This document shows positions 35,618 through 48,100 of a stretch of DNA of 64,000 bases, one piece after another; the first letter of the stretch is position 1; every line of letters begins with the position of its first letter. The position numbers and the translations under genes are program-made. Source of the stretch: Zarea fungicola (taxonomy: Eukaryota; Ascomycota; Sordariomycetes; Hypocreales; Cordycipitaceae); assembly GCA_900169235.1 (NCBI GenBank), contig FWCC01000179.1, positions 62,001 to 126,000 on the forward strand. Reading direction: 5' to 3'. Under the pieces are notes generated by a model. The model worked only from the letters and a program-made list of their open reading frames with translations, ran no database searches and was not told where the DNA came from.

Positions 35618-37055
35618 TTAGTGGTCGGCCTGGGGTGCGTTGGGCAGCTCCTTGAGCGCTTCGGCAATGATGCTCAGGCCCTTGCGGAGCTCCTCCTCGG
35701 TGATGACCATGGGGGGAGCAAAGCGAATAATATCGCCGTGAGTGGGCTTGGCCTGTGAATTTATTAGTTTTTTTTGGCCTGAATCACCCCAGTCATACTT
35801 GATAGGAATACATACCAGCAGACCCTTCTCCTTGAGGAGGATGCACAGATCCCAGGCACTGCGACCGTTTGTAGCGCTCTCGTCAATGACGCAGGCATTG
35901 AGAAGACCCTTGCCGCGCACAATCTTGAGAATGGGCGACTTGAGGTCAATCAGGCTTTGGCGGAAGATCTCACCAAGACGCTGGGCATTCTCAATCATCT
36001 TCTCCTCCTCAATGAGCTCCAGAGCGCGGATGGAGACGGCACAGCCAAGCGGGTTGCCACCATAGGTAGAGCCGTGCGTACCAGGCTCAACAACCATCAT
36101 CACCTCCCGGCTGGCAAGAACGGCGCTGACGGGGTACATGCCGCCAGAGATGGCCTTTCCGAGAGTGACCATGTCGGGCTTAATGCCAGCCCACTCGGAG
36201 CAGAGCATCTTTCCTGTGCGGCCAATGCCAGTCTGGATTTCGTCGGCAATGAGAAGAACGTTGTGCTTCTTGCAGAGCTCCTGGACTCTGGCAAGGTAGT
36301 CCTCATCGGGAACCATGACACCCGCCTCGCCCTGGATCGGCTCAATGATAAAGGCAGCAGTTTCCTTGCCGTGGGCGTTGAGGACCTCCTCGATATCGTC
36401 GACATTGTTGTATCTGATGGACTTGCCGGTGGAGGGTGAGGTGGCGCCAATGTTGGGGATGTAAGGGCCGTAGTTGTCCTTGGACTCGGGGTCGGTCGAG
36501 AGGGTAATGGCGGCCATCTGCGGTTGTTAGTCCAACTTGACGAACGGGGGTAAGCAGCATCAAACTTACGGTGCGGCCGTGGAAGTTCTCGGCGACGGCA
36601 AAGACGAGAGCCTTGCCCTTCTCAACACCCTTGACCTTGTACGCCCACTTACGGGCCACCTTGATGGCGGTCTCGGTGGCCTCGGCACCAGTGTTCATGG
36701 GCAGAACCATGTCATAGCCAAAGACATTGCGAACCTTTTCAGCCCACTTGGGGAAAACGTCGTTGTGGAAAGCACGGGAGCTCAGAGTCAGGCGTGAGGC
36801 CTGCTCGGTGAGGGCCTTGACAAGCTCGGGGTGGCAGTGGCCCTGGTTGACAGCACTGTAGGCGGACAGGAAGTCCATGTACTGGCGCCCCTCGGGGTCC
36901 CAGACATTGATACCCTGAGCCTTGGAGAAGACAACCGGGAGGGGGTGGTAGTTGTGAGCAGCGTACTCATTCTCGGAAGCAATGGCAGCCTTGGTGGAAG
37001 TGGCGTGGAAGCGGCTGTTGAAGCCAGCGGCGACGTCAGCAGCGTGGGGAGCCAT
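35618..37055 (-). CDS. CAR2: Ornithine aminotransferase
   Basis: PLP-dependent class III aminotransferase that moves the delta-amino group of ornithine to 2-oxoglutarate, giving glutamate semialdehyde in arginine catabolism; cytosolic in fungi. Predicted exons on the minus strand: 37055-36570, 36517-35816, 35752-35618 (440 residues, phase 0 at both junctions). Motifs: HNYHPLPVVFSKAQG near the N terminus, MDFLSAYSAVNQGHCHP, MNTGAEATETAIKVARKW, FHGRT split by intron 1, EPIQGEAGV, LLIADEIQTGIGRTG, and the Schiff-base Lys in LGKAISGGMYP. The last exon starts AKPTHGDIIRFAPP. The frame is open upstream to a Met at 37295, but a leader intron (37093-37323) with good signals covers that part, so the start at 37055 (MAPHAADV) is preferred. 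Confidence 0.95.
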
Positions 37056-38882
37056 GGTGAAGTCGTTCAAGTCGTAATTGTAAAGTTCAGGTCTGGGGGT
37101 GTGTATGTCAGTAAGAAGACGACTCAAATTTGAAACAGCGGCGGGTGATTGAAGAATGGCAAGCTGGGTTCGGACAGTTTCTGGTAAACCTAAAAAAGGC
37201 CGAGAAGCAGACTGGCTGGTAGGCGGAACGTTGTGGTGGGGGAGGGGCAATGCAGGCTTGAGAAAAAGCCACTGCAGGTCCCAAGACTCTAGCATGAAAT
37301 GACGTCGACACCATTAATCTTACCTGCGATTTACTCGTAGATCTATTCGGCTAGTGAATCTAGATTGGTTGATTCGAAAGTTGTAGGCAAAGAGGCGATG
37401 ATTCAAAGAAGATTTTGAGACTTGGAAGTGGGTGGCATCTCGTGGAGTAGATATACCCGGTCCGTTCCCAGCAGTTGTGCCACCTTGCTCTTGTCGCCTC
37501 GTGGGCAATGCGAATTTTGCGCCGCCGCTATACCCCTAAGTGCAAGTGTGAGCGCCGTGATGTGGATTCGACATGTTTCTTGTGTTCCAGCATGAAGCGG
37601 AGGCCGACCTTCGGTCTAGTCCGGACCCAGACACCATTATTTGGAGGCCGACCCTTGAATCCCATAGAGCATTCGATTGGGAAGGTCGCGGTCGACTTGA
37701 CTGTGCATTCAAGGGTGCTGAATTTCATAGGCATCATATCGCGACCAGCAGCCTTCAATTTCGGGAGGTTTCTCAGGGCACACGGCCGGTACCGGGTCTC
37801 GTCCGTATCGTCTTGGTCCTCACCCGAACCAGCCGTGGCGGCCTGGGAGCTCCACACACACGGGCAGTTTTGCTGCAGTTTTCGCCCCAAACCAAGGCCA
37901 TTCAACCCCCAGCTGTGAATGCCGAAGACAACCGGCGCGATAGGGCGTGGAAACTGGACATGGGCATGTTGGCCCCCGCACAATGACGGAGTAGCCGCCA
38001 CTTGTCAGGCCACTCAGGAGCCAATCGATGGTGAGATAATGTCATTCAGGTTCGTTGCCGTTTGCCTGCGTTCGCATTGGCAGCATCGAGGATATCGTGT
38101 AATTGCGCGAGTATTTGTATTCCCTGTATTTGCAGTTGTAGATTGCTGTCCGTCACTGGATGACGCAGTATGTGTCATTTCATTTCAATTCCGAAACACA
38201 GAGCGCGGCGCTGTGGCCTCTACTCATCTGTATGCTATGGAGACCAAGTAGCATTCGACATCTATCAAAGGTTCGGTCAATAACGCGCTCAAACTGTAAG
38301 ATGCAACAGACAGATCCTGTCGCGCTGTAACGATGGCTGGATCCAGACGTGTTTGCTGCCAGCTGCCTCACAAGTATCAGCCAGGCGAATACTTAACCAA
38401 ACGCACATCAGCTCTAAAAATAAGCGCAAGGTCTTGAGCTGTGTAAATTTATAAATCTACAAAACTCATCAATGTCAGATTTCATCTAGCAACTCGCCAT
38501 CTCATCTTCAGCTCATGGACTTTGTCTTGGATCTCAGATCAGATTCCGCCGCCCCACTGAGGCAGGTCGCACCCCTTTCCCGCTCCAAGGTAACCTTAAC
38601 ACGGCAAACCCCATCCTCGCCTCCTGCATCCATCTTGGCCAACGCCGGACCTGGTAGATTTAAAAATCCTGTACCATGGTATGGTTCCTCCATGCATGCA
38701 TGGTTGTTTGAGTGATAGATTGTAATTGGAAGAGCTGCCAAAGGCAGAAGCTACTTGCACGGCTTTTCGCAGACACGTGGCACATTAACCTACCACTTAT
38801 ACAAGTCTCGTTGCTTTCTCGGGTTGTTTTTGCACCGATCCCTTGTCCATAAGTCTCTTCTATAACGTTTTTAACATACGTC
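37056..38882. promoter_or_regulatory. Divergent promoter region, ornithine aminotransferase / GPI10
   Basis: About 1.8 kb between divergent starts, including the leader intron of the aminotransferase. Overlapping frames on both strands at 37475-38001 stay open in three frames at once but show no family or splice support. No RNA gene was seen. Confidence 0.45.
37093..37323 (-). other. Probable 5' leader intron of ornithine aminotransferase
   Basis: On the minus strand, CAG followed by GTAAGA at 37323, a TTACTGACAT branch-like site and CCCCCAG at 37093 delimit a 231-nt intron that ends about 38 bases before the start codon. It explains the open frame upstream of the conserved start. Confidence 0.65.
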
Positions 38883-40846
38883 ATGGCACCTCCTCGCCCC
38901 CGAAAAGCTGGCATCGCCTTCAGGGATGTCCTAATCATCCGCCTCCTGAGCGCACTCACCATCGCGACATTCTTCCAACCGGACGAGTACTTTCAGTCAC
39001 TGGAACCGGCTTGGAATCTTGCTTTTGGATCTGAAAGTGGTTCCTGGTTGACCTGGGTAAGTGTTTATTCTGATATCCCACCCATTCAATACGCTGACAA
39101 TGAGTAGGAATGGAACTACCAGCTGCGCTCATCCTTACACCCGATGCTCTTTGCCATCCCATACACCATCGTTGACCATGCTGCTCGATTATTTGAACCG
39201 TTGGGCTTTTCTACTGCTCTGCGTTCGAGCATGCTCATCGCAGCCCCTGCCATTCTACAGGGATTTATCGCTGCACTTGGTGATTGGTACACCTTTAAGC
39301 TAGCCTCACACGTATATGGCCCGGGTAGCCTAAATGCCAACATCACAGTGAGCTTCATGTCAAACACACTGCATGTATTTATTGCTTACATATATAGCTT
39401 ATGCTGCAACTGGTCAGCCCGTGGCAGTGGTACTGCGCATCGCGCACTTTTTCCAACTCGCTGGAGACGACCCTCACCACCATGGCACTCAGCTTCTGGC
39501 CTTGGTCCCTTCTCGGTGTCGCAACCCCGACCAAGGAGAATTCCAGACCCATTAACCCATTCAACCATTGGGGTACTCTCACAAGTCTTCGTCTATGCCT
39601 TTGTCTCGCTGCCCTCGCCATTGTTCTGCGCCCAACCAACATTCTCATCTGGACGACCATTGCAGGTCTCAGCATAACGCGGGTCTCTCTCCGTGGCCCA
39701 TCCCCTCTCGGCGTCGCTGCTGTTGCCGTGCTTGCCCGCGAAGCGTTGCTATGCGGCTCCTTTGTGCTTGGTGTTTCGTTGATCGCAGACCGTGTGTACT
39801 TTGGCTTTTGGACACTTCCTGCGTACAACTGGCTCAACTTTAACATTTCCAAGTCGCTCGCCGTCTTTTACGGTCAGAGCCCTTGGCACTACTATCTTCT
39901 CCAGGGCATCCCGCTTCTCTCCACCACAATTTTGCCCTTTGTCGTGCCTGCAATTTTGTTCCCGCAGAGACAGGGCACCGCACAGCTCGAAAACACATCT
40001 CGCGTGCTCTCGGCCGCCGTCGTTGTGACAGTCTTCGTCTTGTCCCTCATCTCTCACAAGGAAGTGCGCTTCATCTATCCTCTCCTACCGATCCTGTCCG
40101 TGCTAGCCGCGCCGCGGGTCACGACCTTTTTCACGTCGCCTTCCAAATCGCCACAGTCCCGAACTGCACCCTCCAAGCGCCATATCCGGCATAAGCCATA
40201 TCTCATGGCCGGCCTCGCGGTCAATGCGCTGCTGGCGGGCTACCTCTCGTACTTTCACCAAGGCGCGCCGATTCAGGTACTCTCCTTTTTGCGACAAGAC
40301 TTTGAGCGCATCCACGCTGCGAGCGTCAAGAACAACAACAACAGCAGCAGCAGCAGCAGCACAGAGCTGTTTGCCCTCTTCCTCATGCCCTGCCACTCGA
40401 CCCCCTGGCGGTCGCACCTCGTCCACCCAGACCTGCACGCCTATGCACTGAGCTGCGATCCGCCGCTGCACACAAGCCCCAACACGGTCGAGCGCGATAC
40501 GTACCGCGACGAGGCGGATCGCTTCTACGACGACCCTGTCGGTTTTCTCTCCCGCGAGCTCTTCTCAGCCACGCCCGCGCCGCCGCCCGCTGCCATACCC
40601 GGCGGTCGCGTGCCGCATTCATTGCCGGGCCTGCTGAACCCGCCGCGGTACATTGTCGGCTTTGAGGGCGTGGAGGGCCCGGTGCGCGAGTTTCTGACGA
40701 CGACGGCCGAGGGTCAGGCCATGGGTCTGAGGATGCGACGGGTCTGGACGGGGTTCAATGGGTTGTTTCATGAGGATTGGCGCCGGGCGGGGAATATTGT
40801 TGTATGGGACACGGGTGTTTTTGGTGATGGGCCAGATGAGGTTTGA
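38883..40846 (+). CDS. GPI10: GPI mannosyltransferase 3 (PIG-B family)
   Basis: ER multi-pass glycosyltransferase of family GT22 that adds the third mannose, in alpha-1,2 linkage, to the GPI-anchor precursor from dolichol-phosphate-mannose. Exons 38883-39056, 39108-39347, 39398-40846 (620 residues, phase 0 throughout). The lumenal loop [15 protein letters not shown] carries the acidic catalytic motif of the family. [14 protein letters not shown] spans intron 1, and [20 protein letters not shown] is the second hallmark after intron 2. [14 protein letters not shown] and about ten hydrophobic helices follow. A short Asn/Ser homopolymer lies near 40330-40362. The C-terminal part ([29 protein letters not shown]) matches the family end. 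Complete and probably essential. Confidence 0.93.
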
Positions 40847-41907
40847 GAATTGATTTTTAAAAAAGAAAAGAAGAGCAAAGCAAAACTGGTAGTATACATT
40901 GATCCGCCAAAAAAGGTGCTATACGTATAAACCTTGTTGGTTTGAGCTTTCAATAGTGACGAGATCATTTGAAGCCGCACATCACAGAGCATTGTACATT
41001 ATAAAACTTTGTTCAAACAAGAAATTGCACAACTTCAAATGAACGATTAAATCATCTTACACGGTACATGTGTTGCATGATTATTCCTCAAAATGAACAA
41101 CGCTATTAAATTGTAAACGGGATGTTTGCCTCTCCAGAAGTCCTCAAATTCGCACCAAACAGGCCCCAAGGTATATATATTTAAAGGCAAAAAATTCCAT
41201 CCGCCGTGAGTAAAAAGTAAAAGGTAAAAAGCATCGCCATTCAAAAAAGGAATTGCACTCGTCAAACGATTCTCAAACCCCAAGACACATCAAAACAGAT
41301 CGTATATTTCAGACAACCTCCCCCGCATCCATCGTCTTTAACTTGGACGACAAGAAGGAACCACCCACCAGCCGCCGTATGCGCAAAACGTCCACAATAT
41401 CGTATAGATAAATCATCAGTGCATTTCTTGCCATGATATCTCATCGTCCAAAAATATACAGCTCACCACAGATAAGTTTTGCTTCCTCGAGATACTCCTT
41501 GCCCAACGGTTAATCACAAGCAACGCTCATAGTGACAGGAACCACGGGAGCAGGAATGGACAAAGAGGAAAGCGGGTAAAGTGATATCACGGGCTGAGAA
41601 GAAAATTGATCCAGTCGCTTAGAGAACACGAGAACACGAGAGCATAATGATTTTGTGAAACAAAGAGAAAAAAGATGAAGCAAAAGCCAGCCCATATCGT
41701 CCAAAGTATAACAAAAAAAATGATATTTTGCGCAAACAAAGAAAGAGACGCGTTCAACTAGCCGGGAACCCAAGGTACATTCTCGTTTTTATCATGTCAA
41801 GCAAAATCAAATCGCAAATTCCCCTCTTCTCTCTCGGCTGGGTATATTTCTTCGTCATATCGTCTCTCTTTTCATTTCTATAAATGGCCTTTTGCAAGAC
41901 CTATGAG
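40847..41907. other. Intergenic region between convergent GPI10 and RhoGAP genes
   Basis: A/T-rich 3' flanks of two convergent genes. The frames of 60-87 codons in it are not supported. Nothing else is visible. Confidence 0.5.
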
Positions 41908-44900
41908 TTATTCCGTCTTGGTAGTTGTATCTGCGGGTGCGGGTGCGGGTACAGCGGGCAGCGAGGCAGCGGGCACAAAAACAGCAGCCGCAGGTGCAGG
42001 AACTTGTGGCGCAGAAACCTGCGGTTCAGGAGACTGCTCAGCTTCCTTTTGCACCTTTTGCTCAGCAACTGGTTCTGGCTGGGCAACTGGTAGGGCAGCC
42101 GGCGTGGGGTCTTCCGTTTTTGCGACCTCTGCCGTGGGAGCTTCTTCCTTGATCGGGACAAGTGCGACCGCGGGTTCAGGCACGCCAGGTTCAGCCGGCT
42201 TGTGTAGCGGTTCAGAGACCGGTTCAGAGACAGGCTCTTCCTTGATAGTCTCGACAGGCTGTGTGGTTTGGGTTGTGGTCTCGACAACACGTTCGGTAAT
42301 TTCCTTTGATACTGGTGTCACGGTAGAAGCCTCGGTGGGTGAAGAAATATGCTCGTGGAAAACCGGCGCTTGAGCAACTGGTATTGTCTGCTTCGCGGGT
42401 ACATGCTCGGTCTTGAACAGATCAGCTGGGAGCTCGTCGCGCTTGATGTCGATACTCCTTCCTCGGCCTAGAAGAGCAGCACTGATGCCAAGACGCTCGC
42501 CCGCGGGAGGCGGGGACTTGTTACGTTTTTGCTCGGCATTTTCTTTCGCCTCACGGTACTTGTGCTTGATCCAGCCGATGGGACCACTCTTGCCGTCGCT
42601 ATCCTTGCCCTCATACGACTCGGCAAAGGCCGTCTCCGAGCCATCAGCCTGGAAGCTTCGTCGTGCCCTGCTCGAGCTGGCAAATGAGGTGGTGCTCCCT
42701 TCAGCATTCTTATTCAGTCCCAGATTGAGCTGGGGCGGTGGACTGAGATCATTTCCACCGTTGCTATCGTCCTTTTTACTGCCACGGGAGAGCCAGCGCC
42801 TCCGTTTTTCCTTTCCGGGGCTCTGCGTGTTTCCAGTAGCAATCTCGTCTGTGTGGTCAGTATCAAGCGGGTTATTTGACGAGTGAAGTGATGAAGGTGA
42901 CTCTGGCTTCTCGAGATGCGTGTTGTCGGTGGGCTTTGTTTCAGGAGACAATGTGGTTTTTACAGGACTTATCATCGGTTGAATCGGCTGCTCAGGGGGC
43001 ACCAAGGTATGCGGCGCTGTAGTAGCAGGCACTGAAGGAGTAACAGGCACCGAGGTGAGGGGTACAGACGTAGGAGATACAGATGTAGGAGGTACAGTCG
43101 TAAGAGGTACAGACGTAGGGCCCGTACTGTCTGGAACCGCTGATGCAGTGATTGATTCGGACAGCGGGCGCACATTTTCCAAGGGATTGGGCAGTTCAAG
43201 ATTGGGCGACGGACCGCCGGAGTGGCCGAGTGAGGTGTTTGAGCTCTGAGCACTCAGATTCATGGCGCCAGGTATTCTCTTTTTCCGCAACTTGTTTGGT
43301 TGACGCTTATCGCTCGAGTCTGTAGGGGTCCTTTGGAAAATATTGGAAACACTTCGGTCTCTGGTTTCTTTTGGGAGGGGTGCGTCTGGTGAGTTTTCGA
43401 GAAGTCTGTCCTGGCTAGTCCCCAGCGTGGCCTTTGTCGCAGGTTCTGGTCCGACGAGAGGCGTGGATGGTCCGGAGGACATGGGAGCCTCAGCTAATCG
43501 CACTGGAGTCAGCGGCTGGACTGAGCCAGCAGAGTCTCGATTGGACTTATGAAATTTTCCGCCGCCAACAGCGGGAGATCTCTTGGATGGCACGGTATTA
43601 CTCCGGCTTAGACCGCCAGACGAAGCAACTATAGCAACCGGGGTGATTGGTGTGGCGGGATCATCCTTTTTCGAGTGCTTGGAGGAGACGGAGCGGTTTC
43701 TTCGCAGCTTGCCGTCTCTGCGAACGCTCTCGGCGCCGGCGCTCGCGTTGGAGGCGGTTCTGTTCAGCTCCGAGTTTCGGGCTGTGCTGGAATTGAGCGG
43801 TGTGAGTGGCCCTTTGGGTGTGCCGGACTGCACTTCCTTGACGGTAGTCTCGTCGGCGGCAGTGCCTTGCATACCAATCAAGAAGTGATCCTGGTTTTCA
43901 ATAAGGAAGATGATGACGCATTGGTTGAGTCGGTACTCCTCGGGAGCCATGGCGTGCTGGGGATGCGAGAGCATGCCAGGCTGGAAAATGGCTGCGAGAT
44001 TTTGGGAGGTCATGCGGTTCTCTTCCGACTTGGCTGCGAAGACGGCTAGCAAATCAAGAATATAGAGGAGAAGCTGTCGGTTGAGCGGTGGCAGCTCCGT
44101 GATGAGCTGCTGATATATCCGAATAGCGGCCTTTTCGTCGAAATCTGGGACAAATTGGGGGCCTTCGGCGTCGCCAGCAACCTGCTTGGTGGCCCCGCGC
44201 AGAGGTTCGCGGAACTTTTCATACAAATCTAACGGGACAACGGGTTCGGGTAGGTCGTTCAGATATCGGCGGAGTACATTGGCGGCATCGTGCACAGTGT
44301 ATCCATCCCAGACAAGGCCTTTGCCGTATCGATCTGGCGAGTCGAAAACACTCTTGAGCTCCTTTATGCGCTTTTCGGAGCCGCTTAGTCGGAAAATTCC
44401 TTCGACTCCGGTAGCTACGTGGTGGTGTCAGTGGGTGTTGCGTGACGGTCGATAGCCCAGGCCGGGCGAGCAAGTACTTGCCTTTTTCTTTGAGAAAGAC
44501 GCCACATTTAGCAACGACGATGGGTACGTAGCCGTAAATGTAGCTCTGGCCATTTTCGTCAATCAAGGAGATGGCGACGTTTGCGTAGGTAATGCTTTGT
44601 CGCAGCGGTACACCAAAGATGCCCGGGTGTTGTGGTGGCTCTGCGACGAGGTTAGCAGCTGTGTGACTGGAGTATTTTGTTGAAGATGTAAGTGTGCGAC
44701 CACGACAAACAGGCTCAAGTGTTTATGGTTTGACTGCGACGTGGGCTAGGCGAAGGAGCCTGATGAAACAGACACAAGCTCGCCTGGAGATGGCTAAATG
44801 CAGCCAGGACAGGCGACTTGGCTGTCGCGCAGGCATATCGCAGCACGTGGCGCGGTAGCCCATGTTGAGATGCCGTTGCGTAGCCTATATCGCAGTTGAA

Positions 44901-45111
44901 ACACTCGAGAAGCTCGTCGGGTATGATCATGTCGCCGGGAATATTGGGGGGGGGCAACGTGTCTCGTACCGTGCTGTTCTTGGGTTTTGGAGGGGAGGAT
45001 GAAGCCTTTCCACCAAGACTTGAGGTCGCGCTTATTCGGTGGCGATGATGGTTGAAAGGCTGCGGATGGCGGAGAGCCGGCCTGCTTGGGGGTGGGCGTA
45101 GCGGATGCCAT
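41908..45111 (-). CDS. RhoGAP-domain protein, Sac7/Bag7-like
   Basis: GTPase-activating protein for a Rho-type GTPase, probably acting in cell-wall and polarity signalling. Predicted exons on the minus strand: 45111-44970, 44640-44482, 44414-41908 (935 residues). The second intron starts with GC instead of GT (AAAAG followed by GCAAGT at 44481, ending GTAG at 44415); this is the only reading that joins FLKEK to ATGVEGIFRLSGS. The RhoGAP domain (about 65-270) has the arginine finger in GVEGIFRLSGSEKR, then VHDAANVLRRYLNDLPEPVVP and NLAAIFQPG. The N terminus (KSWWKGFILPSKTQE) is characteristic of the Sac7 type. The last 600 residues are disordered, Pro/Ser/Thr-rich, with a Val/Pro/Thr pentapeptide repeat and a Pro/Ala/Glu-rich end. 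The ortholog name is a judgement from memory. Confidence 0.88.
43061..43120. repeat. 15-bp tandem repeat inside the RhoGAP gene
   Basis: Four imperfect copies of GGTACAGACGTAGGA, in frame. On the coding (minus) strand they give pentapeptides of the type PTSVP/LTTVP. More degenerate copies seem to flank them (about 43035-43060). Confidence 0.85.
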
Positions 45112-48100
45112 TGTATTTTTGTGGAGGATGAGCGATCGCAAAGCAAAGTAGCTATCGCGCGGCCGCGGCGGTACGAGGAGGACGCACGAAAGCGTCACTG
45201 TACAATCAGCCCGCCTCGATTTGATGGGCCAGCGCCGGCGCAGCGGGGCGAGGCTTTCAATACGACGGCGGTTGCAAGAAAAGAAGAAATGCCACGGGCG
45301 CTTGGGAGAGGTTTTGGGAGGAAGCGAGTGCGCTTGTCGTCGAGTCGCGGGGCAATGAAGAGGTTGCTGCCGGCAAAGAGTTGTCTAGCGTTAGTCGTTG
45401 TGCTGGCTGGTACTGCTGCTGCCGTTGATGGGGAGTGACGATAATGCGGGCGGCAGGCGTGGAGGCGAGAGTCGCATAAGAGGGGCCGTGTTTGGGTCGA
45501 GCGAGCGAAATACTGGTGCGCGCAAGTAGAAACGAAGGCGGACGCAGTGAGCGATGAAGAGGAGCGGCGGAGAAGAATAACGAGGGAATCGCAGCGCTGG
45601 GGGTCGGACTGTGGCGAGAGGAGACAAGTATGTAGGTTGAAGGCTTTGGAGGCAAGCAGCTAGTTGATGAGAAGCAAGGGAAGAAGCCAGGATTTCGGCT
45701 GGGCAGCGAACCAGTACCTTTTTGGCAGGCCTGGTTGGCTTTGGCTGGTTGCCTGGCAGTGCTGGGTACCTGGTACTATTACCAGTACATGCCTACCTGT
45801 GTTGGCAGTGGGCACCAGGCTTGGACTGGGCACCAGGTATGCAGCAGGTGGGTTTACTGGGATTAGTCGCCTGTAGTGCATGGAGAGCGCTATATTTAAA
45901 ATTAAAATAAAATAAAAAAACGACCTGGCCACGGCGCTACGGCCGACTAAGGGAGGGAGATATGGTGGGTGGCCACTGGGCTGCAGGCGGTTCCAAGCAG
46001 CGGGGAGGACGGGAGGTACGGGGTACCTGGCGCCGCCGCGACTCCAAGTGTGGCGTTGTTGCTTGCTCATTCTTTGCCGGGGCCCGGCGTGATGACCTGC
46101 TTTCTGGTACCTAAAGGCCCCCCTGTGTTCCCAGAGTTGGGCTACCTTGGAAGTTGGAACAGGCTTGGAACAAGTGCTGGGCCACTCCACTGGTGGCCAA
46201 GTACCGGTACAGTACGCCCTTTGTCCAAACACAATGGATAAAAATACCGGGAGAAACCCTGTTTCAATCTTGAATTGATTTTTTTTTTTTTTTTGCGCGG
46301 CTCCCTTCGATTCGATATCGCATCGCCTACCCTTGTGTTTTGCTGCTCATCAATTTAGGCTTCTTATCCCCTGTCGAGAAGAGGCAATGTTATTTGACAA
46401 GCCACTGCAAGGAATATCAGTAACCTTGCTCTAGAGGTTGTTTTTTTTTTGCAACGACCTTGTCATGGAATCGTCGACGTGGTACAGTTAACTACCTGCC
46501 TACATTCTTAGTACCTGTTCATTACAGGCTACGGCTCGAGCCGCCCACAAAGCCACACCATCAGCAATGCACTGAAACCTTGGCTGCCACGCTTTGAATT
46601 GTTCTGGTCCATTGAAGCTTGGGAGGTCCATAATTGATAGGTAGGTTGGACCGGTAAGTCCCCAAGGCAAATTTCGAGTCTAGCTGAGACGTCGTGGTAA
46701 CTTTGTTCTTTTGACGGATGCCTGGAATAGTTTTTCGTGTACAGCTTGTACGTGTACTGTACGCGTGTACCTGCGGCAGAAGATGCCTTGGATGTGGCAA
46801 AGCAGCTGCAGCTGTTTCTTGTACACGACAGCAGACCACAAGCGTTACCGTACTAGCAAATAGGTACCTGGGTACATGTATTTAGGACAGCCTGCCTTTA
46901 TACAGCCAAGCCAAGACTGGTCTTGATTTACTTTAAACCTCACTGCTGATGTGGCATCAAGTAACTGGAACAGGACAAAGACACTACCAAGTCTTCATTG
47001 TTTACTCTTGACTAAATTCCTCTATTGGTGACGCCAAGCAACAGCCTCAAGTTCCGGCTACATGGCCAGTCATCTGTTGACGGTGCAGGTACGGAGTACA
47101 GATACAGGTACAGGTACATGCCTGGCCCCTGTTCCCCGCCGCCCCCTGCGTCCCGGTAACGCTTGACCCCATCACGAACCTGTCAAGCGGGTACGAAAAA
47201 TAAGTCCATTCAGGCTGCTGAACACAACAGAAACGGCAGCAGACTCTTTCAACATTGGACAAGTTTACTATTTATTTATTGATTTATTTATTTTTCAGTA
47301 CCCGCTTACCCAGTTATTCATCTGTATGTCGCACCAAATCAGTGTCTCTGCTAGTCATAAAAATACCTCTCTCTTTACTGAGTATACGGAGACTCTTCAA
47401 TTTCCCATGTAAACGCCACGTAGGGCTCGCGAAAGCTTCGTATAGGCAAAAAATAGAAAGCTGACAGCGTCCCAAGCCGCACACGCGCCACGCCTCTCCT
47501 GTCTTCCTTGCCAGAATCCGAAAGCGGCAGCTCCCGGCCCTGAAAGAGGATCAAACGAGAACAAAGGTCCTGCTTGTAGTCATGCAGCAGTCTCCTTTGG
47601 GAACTTGTTGCAGCACATGGCCACATCACTGCACATTACTTGGCGCAGTTGTCCAAGGATGTGCCAAGTTGGAAGAAGAGCAAGCAGAGGTCACTCCAGC
47701 CTTGTTTTCGGTGACCGAGTACACTAACAAGCGATAATGAGCCCTCGGAGCTCTCTAGTCTACTACGTCAGCCATGCTTCTAAAAATAAATTTTAATATA
47801 ACTAAAATGAAAGCAAAGAGGTTGACTTTTTCCTCCAAACAGCAGAGTTACTGGGTAAGCTAAGCGTTGTTTACAAACTAGTGGATATGAGCCAAATAAA
47901 ATGCATCTGTAGTTTGCATAATAATATGATGGGCAGATAATGTCTGGGAACAGTTGACTGTGCATCAAACATCGATACGGCCCAACCGTGTGGCCCGCAC
48001 AGCGATCCGAGTCAAGTCGGCGACTACTGTGTCTCTGGGCCGAGCCGCCTTGACCACAGCCGCACAGTAACTACATTAACTAGCACATTAACCTAACCGA

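Noticed and set aside
36342..37295. N-terminally extended ornithine aminotransferase starting at 37295
   Set aside because: The extension lies in a probable leader intron and is not similar to a presequence; the conserved start is at 37055.
37475..38001. Overlapping 137-157-codon frames on both strands near 37.5-38.0 kb
   Set aside because: Three frames are open at once and none shows a family motif or splice partner; a small species-specific gene cannot be excluded.
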